Positions 10,212 to 17,933 of a stretch of 57,152 nt of DNA are shown one piece after another. Every line of letters starts with the position of its first letter. Positions within the stretch are counted from its first letter, which is position 1. The notes under the pieces are model-generated. The model made no database searches and was not told the DNA's origin. It was given only the letters and a program-made list of their open reading frames with translations. The DNA is from UBA6019 sp035535055 (GTDB lineage Bacteria > Chloroflexota > Dormibacteria > Dormibacterales > Dormibacteraceae): NCBI GenBank assembly GCA_035535055.1, contig DATLQT010000075.1, positions 1 through 57,152 on the forward strand. Reading direction: 5' to 3'. The translations under genes and the position numbers were made by a program.

Positions 10212-10245
10212 TTGCGCAACAGTATTGCACAAGTGCGTTGCACAA
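10212..10245. promoter_or_regulatory. three TTGCRCAA repeats at 13-bp spacing; likely metalloregulator operator
   Basis: TTGCGCAA at 10212-10219, TTGCACAA at 10225-10232 and TTGCACAA at 10238-10245 are direct repeats starting exactly 13 bp apart. The first is a perfect palindrome. They abut the ATG of the binding-protein gene and lie 28 bp from the GTG of the Fur-family gene, so they could control both divergent promoters. On the minus strand AATACT (10228-10223) would serve as a -10 box for a leaderless importer transcript. That the Fur homologue binds here is inference from position and repetition. Confidence 0.65.
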
Positions 10246-10272
10246 GTCTCTGGCGTCTGGTAGTCTGCGAAG

Positions 10273-10671
10273 GTGCCCCGACCCAGCCCCGTGCGCGACG
10301 CGCTCCGCCAGGTCTTCGAGCACCCTGAGCACCGAGCGTGGTCGCTCGACGAGCTGCTCGAACAGGTCCGCTCGACGATCGGGGCGGGCGACTACTCGAC
10401 GGTTTTTCGCGCGGCCGCGGTTCTGGAGTCGGAGGGCGTCATCCAGCGGGTGGACCTCGGCGACGGACACTCCCGCTACGAGACGGCCGGCAGCCACCAC
10501 GAGCACATCCGCTGCGATGGCTGCGGCCGGGTGGTCGAGGTCCACGGCTGCGTCCTCGAGGACGCGGCCCAGCAGATCGAGGCCAGCACCGGCTTCCGAC
10601 TAAAGGGCCACAGCCTGGTCTTCTCCGGCCTCTGCCCTGATTGCTGCAGCTCGGTCCCTGCCGCAGGCTGA
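10273..10671 (+). CDS. Fur-family metal-responsive repressor
   Basis: A 132-residue Fur/Zur/Mur-type regulator: N-terminal winged helix with WSLDELLEQV and DYSTVFRAAAVLESEGVI, then the dimerisation domain with HHEHIRCDGCGRVVEVHGC and C-terminal LCPDCC. The Cys-x2-Cys pair and the second Cys-x2-Cys fit the structural zinc site of the family; the His cluster is the sensing site. It starts at GTG with no clear ribosome binding site. Its divergent placement next to a metal importer, with a repeated operator between, argues that it represses the importer when metal is plentiful. Which metal it senses is not decided by the sequence. Confidence 0.9.
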   Translation: MPRPSPVRDALRQVFEHPEHRAWSLDELLEQVRSTIGAGDYSTVFRAAAVLESEGVIQRVDLGDGHSRYETAGSHHEHIRCDGCGRVVEVHGCVLEDAAQQIEASTGFRLKGHSLVFSGLCPDCCSSVPAAG

Positions 10672-10756
10672 ACGCCCTTCGAGGAGGCGGTTGATTTCAG
10701 CCGGAGATCTACCTCAAAGAGCGGGGTGTCGTGGAAAATTTTCGAACTATCGCGGG

Positions 10757-11179
10757 TCAGAGGCTCCCTGGCGGCGCGATCCAGATGACTTCCTGACCCG
10801 TGATCGCGGCGATGCGCTCGAAATCGTGGTCGTAGTGCCAGACCGCGGCCCCAGCGATCTCCGCGACCGCTGCGATGATCAGGTCCGGTACTGCGACCCG
10901 GTGGTGAAGCGGTCGCGAGTGCGCCAAGAGCCGCTGTACGGCAAGGGCCCGTGCCAGCGCCCCAGCATCGCAGTGCAGCTGATGCAGGCCGTCCAGCTCG
11001 CTGCTGATCGCGTCATATTGGGCCGCGCCCTGCGCGCTGTAGAGCACTTCCAGCCGGATCGGAGCGGTCGTTGCGACTACGTCTTCATCGAGGACGCGAC
11101 GCCATTCGGCCACGACGCTCGGGTGGCGGCTCCGGTGCCACGCGCTGGTGTCGGCTAGGAGGATTCGGGCGTCCGCCAC
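10757..11179 (-). CDS. VapC-family PIN-domain toxin
   Basis: A 140-residue PIN-domain ribonuclease. Acidic active-site residues are visible in LLADTSAW, IRLEVLYSA, VPDLIIAAVAE and YDHDFERI. It starts at GTG 11179 inside the 3' end of the antitoxin gene (25-bp overlap), the usual VapBC layout. Known VapC toxins cleave tRNA or rRNA; this one's target cannot be told. It lies just outside the left border of the island. Confidence 0.9.
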   Translation of the reverse strand: MADARILLADTSAWHRSRHPSVVAEWRRVLDEDVVATTAPIRLEVLYSAQGAAQYDAISSELDGLHQLHCDAGALARALAVQRLLAHSRPLHHRVAVPDLIIAAVAEIAGAAVWHYDHDFERIAAITGQEVIWIAPPGSL

Positions 11180-11382
11180 TGTCGAGCCGCCCCAACGGTC
11201 CGGTCGTCGAAATCAAGGCCGGCCCCAGACGCCAACCTCGCGGCAAGAGCCCGTCTCTTCGCGGCTCTAACCACTTCGGTAAGTGCCCGGTCCACCGTCT
11301 CCTTGAGGCCATGCGTGCCCAGGACGACACGGGCTTCAGCCAGGAGGGCATCATCCATCTCGATCGTGGTGCGTCGACTCAC
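11155..11382 (-). CDS. VapB-family antitoxin
   Basis: A 75-residue antitoxin. The N-terminal ribbon-helix-helix region (RRTTIEMDDALLAEARVVLG, then LKETVDRALTEVV) is typical of VapB, and the C-terminal tail ending QWRTPESS would wrap the toxin. It starts at GTG 11382. A TATGAT about 18 bp upstream could be the -10 box. It should bind its own promoter together with the toxin. Confidence 0.88.
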   Translation of the reverse strand: MSRRTTIEMDDALLAEARVVLGTHGLKETVDRALTEVVRAAKRRALAARLASGAGLDFDDRTVGAARQWRTPESS

Positions 11383-11422
11383 GACCTAATCATACATAGA
11401 CAACTGAGGGCGGGATGCATAT

Positions 11423-11447
11423 CGTGCCGCCATATCGATGCGGCACG
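11423..11447. repeat. 8-bp perfect inverted repeat next to the island edge
   Basis: CGTGCCGC (11423-11430) and GCGGCACG (11440-11447) pair across a 9-base spacer. There is no T-run on either strand, so it is not a standard terminator. It sits between the vapBC promoter and the tRNA-Ser fragment. Confidence 0.4.
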
Positions 11448-11452
11448 GGGTG

Positions 11453-11505
11453 GCGGAGCGAGAGGGATTCGAACCCCCGGTGGCTTGCGCCACAGCTGTT
11501 TCAAG
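11453..11505 (-). pseudogene. 3' fragment of tRNA-Ser (candidate att site)
   Basis: On the minus strand this holds the anticodon loop, the 3' half of the anticodon stem, the variable arm, the T arm and the 3' acceptor strand of a tRNA-Ser, and stops at the anticodon loop (11505). It matches 19997-20050 except for one missing A in the anticodon loop and two changes in the variable arm. The two variable-arm changes (G for C, C for G) compensate each other and keep the stem paired, so the piece came from a functional tRNA-Ser. The sequence beyond 11505 has no tRNA 5' half. Confidence 0.75.
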
Positions 11506-11745
11506 TTTGGCGCCCCCAACTCACGGCTCCGGCGACCAATTTTGATCTAGAAACATGCGGCTGCGCCGTTGAATGCGCCCTGTTGACGCGGGAGACCGAC
11601 GCGAGTGTATCTGGACGAACTGAGGGTGAAAAGAACCACGCGCGGACCCGATGCGCTATCGAAGGCAGCTCTTCACCTCTGCGACAGCAAAGTCGATATC
11701 CAAGGCCTGCCGCGTGGGCCTCTGACCTGAGCTGAGGAGGCCTCG
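11506..11745. other. non-coding stretch inside the island's left end
   Basis: No convincing gene, RNA or repeat is seen between the tRNA fragment and the first island gene. Short open frames here read through the tRNA fragment and lack protein character. Confidence 0.4.
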
Positions 11746-12210
11746 TCACGCCGCAGGGATCCGTCGGCCGCGCCGATGATCCCGGCTCAGGCCCGTGAGC
11801 CAGAACGGAGCGGCGAGGGCGATCAGCGCGAGACCGGCCCCGAGAATGATCCAGGTCATGATCATGGTCTGAGTCAGGAAGATCAGCTCGAATGCAATCC
11901 AGCCGACCAACACCAGGCCTCCGACGAGCGACAGGACGGGTGCCATCCGTGCGGATAGCGCGGCGGCGATCGCCGTGGCGACACCACCAGCTCCGATTAC
12001 GACCAACAGGACAAGGCCAGCGACGGTGTAGTCGGCGAATGGCCAGTAGGAGCTCAGCCAATCGGTGGGGAGCTTATATCCGTAGACGGAGCCGCTGGTC
12101 ATCAGCTGCCAACCCGGGACGATGGCGTTTAGGCCCACCAGTCCCGAAACGACGACGATGGCGATTTGAATGAACCTGCCTGTCCCTCTTGGCGATGGAT
12201 TCTGGCTCAT
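11746..12210 (-). CDS. small membrane protein, unknown function
   Basis: A 154-residue protein with four predicted helices (FIQIAIVVVSGLVGLNAI, YTVAGLVLLVVIGAGGV, VLSLVGGLVLVGWIAFEL, MIMTWIILGAGLALIALAA) and a basic tail. No family recognised. The ATG overlaps the stop of the cupin gene as ATGA, so the two are translationally coupled. Last gene of a three-gene island operon. Confidence 0.7.
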   Translation of the reverse strand: MSQNPSPRGTGRFIQIAIVVVSGLVGLNAIVPGWQLMTSGSVYGYKLPTDWLSSYWPFADYTVAGLVLLVVIGAGGVATAIAAALSARMAPVLSLVGGLVLVGWIAFELIFLTQTMIMTWIILGAGLALIALAAPFWLTGLSRDHRRGRRIPAA

Positions 12211-12596
12211 TCCACCACCTCCTCCTCGAGGTCCTCGACGTGGACCGTGTCCTTCTTGGGCTCCACGGTGCCTGCCGCGTGCTGAGGCGGTGCATAGACC
12301 GTGAAGAGCTTCATCGGCTCATCGCCGTTGTTGACGACGTTGTGTCGGACGCCTGTCGGCACAAAGACGATCGAACCCTTCTTGATGTCGTGCTTCGAAC
12401 CGTCCAGCACTGCAAACCCTTCCCCGTCCACCAAGTAGATGACCTGGTCTCCGTCATGAACCTCCATCCCGATCTCTTCATCCGGCTGCAGGGACATCAG
12501 GACCAGCTGACTCTTGGCTGCCGTGAAGACGACGTCGCGGAAGTACTCGTTGTCCTTCGCGGCCTTCTTGATGTTGACCACGTATCCGTTATTCAT
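12207..12596 (-). CDS. single-domain cupin protein
   Basis: A 129-residue cupin barrel. Motif 1 is GMEVHDGDQVIYLVDGEG and motif 2 is VFVPTGVRHNVVN. Only one His is present in motif 1 where two are usual, so metal binding may be altered. The C-terminal 25 residues are very acidic (VEDLEEEVVE). Function unknown; such small cupins include isomerases, dioxygenases and binding proteins. The start is set by AGGAGG eight bases upstream. It lies between two membrane-protein genes, so it may work at the membrane with them (inference). Confidence 0.82.
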   Translation of the reverse strand: MNNGYVVNIKKAAKDNEYFRDVVFTAAKSQLVLMSLQPDEEIGMEVHDGDQVIYLVDGEGFAVLDGSKHDIKKGSIVFVPTGVRHNVVNNGDEPMKLFTVYAPPQHAAGTVEPKKDTVHVEDLEEEVVE

Positions 12597-12607
12597 CGCG
12601 ATACCTC

Positions 12608-13066
12608 CTAGGCCGTCGGCACGAGCGGCGTGGGCTGAGGGCCGGCGGTTGGCAGTTGCGCCTGTCGGTAGGGCGTCCCGTCGGGGGCGGCGACCACGTA
12701 GGCGACCATCGCTGCGAATCCGATGGGAGCGAACGCAAAGCTGAGCAGCCCACCGAGCAGGAGCACCAGGAACCAGGTCTTCTCCGGCAGCGCGTAGCTG
12801 TTGACCAGCCCGCCGATCCACGCCACCAGCTGAACCAGGCCGCCGATCAATCCGATCACCCCGCCGGTGACGATGAGCCCGACGGTGGTCCAGAAGAAGC
12901 CATTCAGGGTGGGCGTGAAGTCGTAGTTGTTGCTGCTGCCCGGAACCTGGTTGAAGGTCCCCCCGTAGGCCAGCATAAGGAAGACCCCGACGATAGCCAC
13001 GATGACGCCCGCGGCGAAGACCGCCAGGCCGCCGATCCAACTCTTGGTGATGGTTGCTTTGGTCAT
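12608..13066 (-). CDS. membrane protein, unknown function
   Basis: A 152-residue protein starting MTKATITK after GGAGGTG. It has four hydrophobic segments (IGGLAVFAAGVIVAIVGVFL, TTVGLIVTGGVIGLIGGLV, TWFLVLLLGGLLSFAF, FAAMVAYVVAAP), a short extracytoplasmic loop around NQVPGSSNNYDF and a Pro-rich tail. No family recognised. First gene of the operon with the cupin and the second membrane protein. Confidence 0.72.
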   Translation of the reverse strand: MTKATITKSWIGGLAVFAAGVIVAIVGVFLMLAYGGTFNQVPGSSNNYDFTPTLNGFFWTTVGLIVTGGVIGLIGGLVQLVAWIGGLVNSYALPEKTWFLVLLLGGLLSFAFAPIGFAAMVAYVVAAPDGTPYRQAQLPTAGPQPTPLVPTA

Positions 13067-13248
13067 TTCGGATATCACCTCCACCTCTGAATGCTCCTCC
13101 GGCTGGCAAGCGGCGGCAGTGCCGCAGGACCGGGATTGCGGCGGCCATTCGACCTAGCGAGCCGGGCTCCGCCGCCTAATCGGGGACGAGCCGCCAGGTC
13201 AAAGGGAGCCTTGCGAGGTCACATTGGCGCAGCCGGCTCGGCGAGGCC

Positions 13249-13278
13249 GACGACCAAGTGGACGATCTCTTGGTCGTC
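13249..13278. repeat. 10-bp perfect inverted repeat
   Basis: GACGACCAAG (13249-13258) and CTTGGTCGTC (13269-13278) are perfect inverted copies with a 10-base spacer. It could be an operator with arms about two helical turns apart, or an RNA hairpin; it has no T-run. It lies about 180 bp upstream of the membrane/cupin operon. Confidence 0.5.
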
Positions 13279-13434
13279 CTCGATCTGCACCAAGGGCCGG
13301 CAAGACTTATCGACTCCCGCCCGATGCCTCCGGTGCGGTCACGAAGGCCGGACAGCCCACATGAACTCTCTCACGGCTTCGACGACTTCGCGCCACCTGC
13401 TCAAGGTCTGGACCGTCACGGATCGACTCGGTGA

Positions 13435-13456
13435 CTTCTATAGAAGATGATCTTCT
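13435..13456. repeat. two overlapping perfect palindromes after the CtpE-like gene
   Basis: CTTCTATAGAAG (13435-13446) is a perfect 12-bp palindrome; AGAAGATGATCTTCT (13442-13456) is a perfect 7-bp inverted repeat around one base. They share AGAAG, so they can form alternative hairpins. The site lies 16 bp beyond the stop of the ATPase gene and may form a 3' hairpin. It is markedly AT-rich for this window. Confidence 0.45.
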
Positions 13457-13471
13457 CGACGGCATCGTGAC

Positions 13472-15772
13472 TTAGGTGCCGATATCTCTGAATCCCCGGA
13501 CCTGGGAAACGAGTCGACGGACCAGTCGGGGCAGTCGATGGACAGTCACCTCAAGCGCGACCCCGCCCAGGGCGACGAGCCCGAGCGCGGCCAGCCAGAG
13601 CACAGGGTCGGGCAGATCGATCCCGAAGAGCTGCGCGGTCAGAGGAAAGAGTCCCGCCGCGACGAGCCCTGCGACCATGGCGACGATAAGGCCCTGGCGG
13701 GCGGGCGTCAGCGGCCGGGCAAGGACGGCCAGGATCCAGATCCCGGTCCCGGCAAGAACGACGGACGCCACCGTTCGCGCCTCGTCCAGCTGCACGCCGC
13801 GCTCGCCGAGAGCCAGGTAGTAGCCCGCGAAGGTGCAAACAGCAGCTATGGCGCCGGCAGGAAGCGCGAAGGCGGCCACGCGACGGAGGAATCCCGGCCG
13901 GGCGCGCTCGGGGCTGGGGGCGAGCGCGAGGAAGAAGGCGGGAATGCCGATCGTGAAGGCGGCGATCAGGGTCAGGTGCCGGGGCAGGAAGGGATAGGGC
14001 AGAAGCAGGGCCGCCGTGCCCAGGCCGAGCAGCGCCGCGTAGGTGGTCTTGGCGAGAAAGAGGCTGGCCAGCCGCTCGACGTTGGCGATGACGCGGCGGC
14101 CCTCATGGATGGCACCCGCGAGGGCGCCGAGCCGGCCGTCCACGAGGATGAAGGCGGAGACCGCGCGGGCGGCGGAGCTGCCGCCGCCGATCGCGACCGC
14201 GACGTCGGCCGCCTTCAACGCCAGGATGTCGTTGACGCCGTCGCCGACCATGGCGACAGTGTGGCCCCCGGCCTGCAACTGCCTGACGGCGGCCTCCTTC
14301 CCTTCCGGTGTGACCCGGCCGCGGACGGTCACCTCCATCTCGCCCAGCTCGAGGCTGCGGACCACCGCCTCAACCGTCGCGGCGAGGTCGCCGGAGAGCA
14401 CCACCACCCCCACCCCCTCTCGCCCGAACCGGCGCAGGATCTCGCCGGCCTCGGGCCGCAGGCCCTCCCGCAGGACGGCCAGGGCCACCGGTTGCACGGG
14501 ATCTTGGCCCGGCCGCTCGGAGCGGCCGAGCAGGAGCACCCGCAGACCCTCCCCGGCGAGCTGGTTGGCACGCCGCGACGGAACAGTTGAGCCCGGCAGT
14601 AGCACGTCGGCCGCCCCGAGAACCCAGCTGCCGTGGCCGGCGAAGGTCGCCGCCGACCATCGGCGGTCCGAGGAGAAGGGAATGCGGCCGGTGACCCGCC
14701 AGCTCGGCGGCGAAGGCAGGGCGGGGGCGACCTGGGCCAGCTCGCCGTGCGGCTCGGCCGCGATCATCGCCGCCAGAGCGAGGTCGGCCGGCTCCCCATC
14801 CTCGAGGAGCTCGACGCGCTCCAGGCGCAGCGTCCCGTCGGTCAGGGTGCCCGTCTTGTCGATGCAGACCGTGTCGGCCCTCGCCAGCATCTCGACCGCG
14901 GCGAGCTCCTGCACGAGCAGGTTCTGACGGCCAAGCCGGATGACGGCGACGGCCAGGCTCAGGCTCGTAAGCAGGACCAGGCCCTCGGGCACCAGGGTGA
15001 CGAGGGCGGCCACCGAGGACCGGATGGCGTCGGCGAAGGACACCCGCGCCACGAGCTGTGACCCGACGATGACGAGCGCCATCGGCACCATCAGCCAGGT
15101 GATCGCCCGCAGGATCCGATTGATCCCGACCATCAGGTCCGACCGAACGAGCTGGAAGCGCCGCGCCCGGACGGCGATCCCGCTCGCGTAGCGCGCGTCG
15201 CCGACTGCTGTCGCCAGGCACGTCCCCGCACCCGCGACCACCGAGCTGCCGGCCAGCAGTTGATCGCCCGCGGCCTTGGCGACCGGCCGGGACTCGCCGG
15301 TCAGGAGCGACTCGTCAACCTCGAGGCCGACCGTGACCAGGACCTGCGCGTCCACCGGCACCTCCTGCCCCTCGGCCAGTTGCAGAACGTCGCCGCGCAC
15401 CAGCTGATCGGCCGGCAGCTCGCGTTGGCGCCCGTCGCGGGTCACCGCCACCCTCGGAACGTCCACCAGCGCGAGGCGGTCGAGCGTCCACTTCGCCCGC
15501 AGCTCTTCGACGATCCCGATCGCCGAGTTGACCACCAGGATCAGCCCGAAGAACGCGTCCTGCAGGGGGCCGACCACTAAGATCACCAGCAGCAGGCTGC
15601 CGAGGAGCGCGTTGAACCGCGTGAAGAGGTTGGCGCGAAGGATCTCGCCGGCCGTCCGGCTCGGATGCAGCAAGCTCACGTTGGCTTCTCCGGCTTCTCT
15701 CCGCCGAGCGGCCTCTGCCTCGCTCAGCCCGGTGGCGATAGCGGGCGGGGCGGCCACAATCGGCGTCGACAT
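13472..15772 (-). CDS. P-type cation ATPase, CtpE-like
   Basis: A 766-residue P-type ATPase. The actuator motif is LLTGES (residues 156-161), the phosphorylation site is DKTGTLT with Asp305, the membrane motif before it is LVTLVPEGLVLLTSLSLAVA, and the hinge motif is MVGDGVND. The PEGL transmembrane motif, absence of metal-binding domains and the overall order resemble mycobacterial CtpE, reported to take part in calcium uptake. Calcium as the substrate here is inference. N-terminal residues about 15-40 resemble a cation-ATPase N domain. The ATG lies one base past the stop of the upstream P1B ATPase gene, so both are probably made from one transcript. Confidence 0.85.
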   Translation of the reverse strand: MSTPIVAAPPAIATGLSEAEAARRREAGEANVSLLHPSRTAGEILRANLFTRFNALLGSLLLVILVVGPLQDAFFGLILVVNSAIGIVEELRAKWTLDRLALVDVPRVAVTRDGRQRELPADQLVRGDVLQLAEGQEVPVDAQVLVTVGLEVDESLLTGESRPVAKAAGDQLLAGSSVVAGAGTCLATAVGDARYASGIAVRARRFQLVRSDLMVGINRILRAITWLMVPMALVIVGSQLVARVSFADAIRSSVAALVTLVPEGLVLLTSLSLAVAVIRLGRQNLLVQELAAVEMLARADTVCIDKTGTLTDGTLRLERVELLEDGEPADLALAAMIAAEPHGELAQVAPALPSPPSWRVTGRIPFSSDRRWSAATFAGHGSWVLGAADVLLPGSTVPSRRANQLAGEGLRVLLLGRSERPGQDPVQPVALAVLREGLRPEAGEILRRFGREGVGVVVLSGDLAATVEAVVRSLELGEMEVTVRGRVTPEGKEAAVRQLQAGGHTVAMVGDGVNDILALKAADVAVAIGGGSSAARAVSAFILVDGRLGALAGAIHEGRRVIANVERLASLFLAKTTYAALLGLGTAALLLPYPFLPRHLTLIAAFTIGIPAFFLALAPSPERARPGFLRRVAAFALPAGAIAAVCTFAGYYLALGERGVQLDEARTVASVVLAGTGIWILAVLARPLTPARQGLIVAMVAGLVAAGLFPLTAQLFGIDLPDPVLWLAALGLVALGGVALEVTVHRLPRLVRRLVSQVRGFRDIGT

Positions 15773-15773
15773 G

Positions 15774-17699
15774 TCAGGCGCTCGGGACGACGTCGGCGCT
15801 CGATCCGGCCGCCTGGAGGTCGAGAGCCGCGGTTCGCACCACCGACCCGCCGCCGAGGGCGCGGAGCGCGTTGAGGATCACCGCGACGTCGATCGCCTCC
15901 TGGAGGACGGCGCCCGGCACGGGGGGCAGGAAGCCGATCGCCGCCACTCCCATCGCGACGATGGAGAGCGTCATCCCGGCGACCACGCTCTGCCGGGCGA
16001 TCGCGGTGGCCCGGCGTGCGATCGCCATCGCGTCGGCGACGCGCTCGAGGCGATCGACCACGATCACCGCGTCGGCCGCCTCGGACGCCGCGGTCGCGCC
16101 GCGGGCGCCCATCGCCACCCCGATCTGGGCGGCGGCAAGGGCGGGGGCGTCGTTGATGCCGTCCCCGATCATCGCCGTCGGCGCCTGCCGGCTCTCGCGA
16201 TGGACGGCCTCGACCTTGTCCTCCGGCGAGTGCTCAGCGAGCACGAGGTCGGCTCCGACCAGCTCGCCTACCCCTTCCGCCACCTCCTGCCGGTCGCCGC
16301 TCAGCACGACGACGCGACGCACCCCGAGGTCGCGCAGCTCCCTGACGACTCGAGCGGCGTCTGCCCTGACGGGATCCTGGAGAGTCACCGCTCCGACGAA
16401 CTTGCCGCCGATGGCGACGAAGACGGCGGTCATGCCCTCGATCTCGGCGCGCTCGCGGAGTTTTAAGGCAGCGGGCGGGACGACGTTGGGACCGGCCAGC
16501 CACGAGGCCTTGCCGAGGGCGACCTCGATCTCCCCCACCCGGCCGTGGATGCCGGCGCCCGGCACCTCCGCGACCTCGGTCGGGAAGCGCAGCGAGATCC
16601 CCCGCTCCCGCGCCGCCTGCACGATCGGACCGGCGAAGATGTGCGGCGAAACCTGGTCGAGCGACGCGGCCAGCTCCAGGATCTCCTCCTCGCTTCGTTT
16701 CCCAAAGGACTCGATTGAGGCCAGCCGCGGCGTGCCCGCGGTCAGGGTGCCCGTCTTGTCGAAGACGACCGTGCGCGCCTGCGCGAGCGCCTCCAGGGCC
16801 CCGCCTCCCTTGACGATCACCCCGCGTCCTGCTGCCCGCGAGATGCCGGCCATGATCGCGACCGGCGCCGCCAGGATGAGCGGGCAGGGCGTTGCCACGA
16901 CCAGCACCGCGAGAGCCCGGACCGGGCTGCCGCTGACCAATCCCGCCAGCGCCGCGAGGATGATCGTCACGGGGAGGAACCAGAGCGCGTAGCGGTCAGC
17001 CATCCGGACGAAGGGCGCCTTGGCCTTCTGGGATTCCTCGACCAGGCGCACGATCCTCGCGTAAGTGCTGCTGTCGGCCGTTGCCGTCGCGTACATGTCG
17101 AAGGGGACTCCGGCGTTGACGACGCCGCTGTGGACCTGGTCGCCGGCGTGCCGCTCCACGGGCCGCGCCTCGCCGGTCAACGCGGACTCGTCGAGCACGG
17201 CGCTGCCCTCGCTTATGACGCCGTCGACGGGCACCACCTCGCCCGGCTTGACGAGGAGAAGGTCTCCCCGCCGAACCTCCGCCAGCGGGGGCGAGGCAAG
17301 CTCGCCGCCCTGATGGCGGTGGACCACCTGGGGCGCCCGCGCGATCAGCGCGGACAGCTCGCGGCGGGCCCGTCGCCCGGCATAGTGCTCGAGACTGTCT
17401 CCGCCGGACAGCATCACTGCGATCACCGCGCCGGCCAGGTCCTGGCCGAAGAGCAGCGATCCCGCCATGGCGAGCAGCGCGATGACGTCCACGCCGAACT
17501 CACCGTGCCGCAGCTCCTTGGCGATCGACCAGGTCAGCGGCACCAGCGCCAGCAGCGTGGTGGCCGCCCAGGCGACCTCGGCCGCAACCCTGGCTCCGAG
17601 TAGCCAGAGGACGATTCCGATGCTGATGCCGGCGACCGCAAGGCCGAGGACGACCTCGGGACGCCTGACCTTGGCTGCCGGGCCATGGGGCCGGCGCAT
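15774..17699 (-). CDS. heavy-metal P1B-type ATPase with TPCP motif
   Basis: A 641-residue metal-exporting ATPase. TGEA is at 175-178, the membrane metal-binding motif is TPCP (270-273, in VVATPCPLILA) instead of CPC, DKTGTLT has Asp314, and the hinge is MIGDGIND. TPC motifs are associated with the P1B-5 group (nickel/iron proposed), but no C-terminal hemerythrin-like domain is present. The usual HP dipeptide of the nucleotide-binding domain reads SPHIFA, keeping the His. There is no N-terminal metal-binding domain. AAGG lies eight bases before the ATG. Substrate not determinable from sequence. Confidence 0.87.
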   Translation of the reverse strand: MRRPHGPAAKVRRPEVVLGLAVAGISIGIVLWLLGARVAAEVAWAATTLLALVPLTWSIAKELRHGEFGVDVIALLAMAGSLLFGQDLAGAVIAVMLSGGDSLEHYAGRRARRELSALIARAPQVVHRHQGGELASPPLAEVRRGDLLLVKPGEVVPVDGVISEGSAVLDESALTGEARPVERHAGDQVHSGVVNAGVPFDMYATATADSSTYARIVRLVEESQKAKAPFVRMADRYALWFLPVTIILAALAGLVSGSPVRALAVLVVATPCPLILAAPVAIMAGISRAAGRGVIVKGGGALEALAQARTVVFDKTGTLTAGTPRLASIESFGKRSEEEILELAASLDQVSPHIFAGPIVQAARERGISLRFPTEVAEVPGAGIHGRVGEIEVALGKASWLAGPNVVPPAALKLRERAEIEGMTAVFVAIGGKFVGAVTLQDPVRADAARVVRELRDLGVRRVVVLSGDRQEVAEGVGELVGADLVLAEHSPEDKVEAVHRESRQAPTAMIGDGINDAPALAAAQIGVAMGARGATAASEAADAVIVVDRLERVADAMAIARRATAIARQSVVAGMTLSIVAMGVAAIGFLPPVPGAVLQEAIDVAVILNALRALGGGSVVRTAALDLQAAGSSADVVPSA

Positions 17700-17815
17700 T
17701 AATTCGACCTTAGGCAGGCGCCCGAATTGCAGGTAGGGCTGATCGGCCCCGAGGCGTCAGGACCTCGTTCCCTCTCGCGTTCGCTTCAGGGTGACCCGGT
17801 CGCTGCCCGCGGCCA

Positions 17816-17933
17816 GCGCCGGCAGCTCGCCCTCCCACACCGCCCAGCGAAGGAAGTGGTTGACCCGCTCAGGTAGCTCCGGATGCTGGGCCTGCTCCGC
17901 TCCCGCTCCTGGAGCTCGACGCTGAGCCGCTCC
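17816..17933 (-). pseudogene. broken duplicate of tyrosine recombinase core-binding segment
   Basis: This 118-bp piece matches 19567-19685 of the island integrase with four mismatches and one missing base. It encodes ERLSVELQERERSRPSIR and then, after the frameshift, NHFLRWAVWEGELPA. Upstream it is joined in frame to RHS-type sequence. It is the scar of a second recombinase gene or of a duplication. Confidence 0.7.

Larger units (their letters stand above)
13067..13471. other. 405-bp intergenic region with palindromes, no gene seen
   Basis: It should hold the promoter of the three-gene membrane/cupin operon and the 3' untranslated region of the CtpE-like ATPase. Open frames on the plus strand lack protein character. 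The palindromes at 13249-13278 and 13435-13456 are listed separately. Confidence 0.5.

Noticed and set aside
9315..10232. Longer start (TTG 10232) for the metal-binding lipoprotein
   Set aside because: It would place seven residues ahead of a normal signal peptide and translate through the operator repeats.
10212..10245. CRISPR-like repeat array
   Set aside because: The repeats are 8 bp with 5-bp spacers; no CRISPR array or cas gene is present in the window.
11423..11447. Rho-independent terminator next to vapB
   Set aside because: The hairpin has no T-run on either strand.
13091..13450. A plus-strand open frame in the intergenic region before the CtpE-like gene
   Set aside because: Composition is Arg/Ser/Gly-rich with no start signal; the region is better explained as regulatory.
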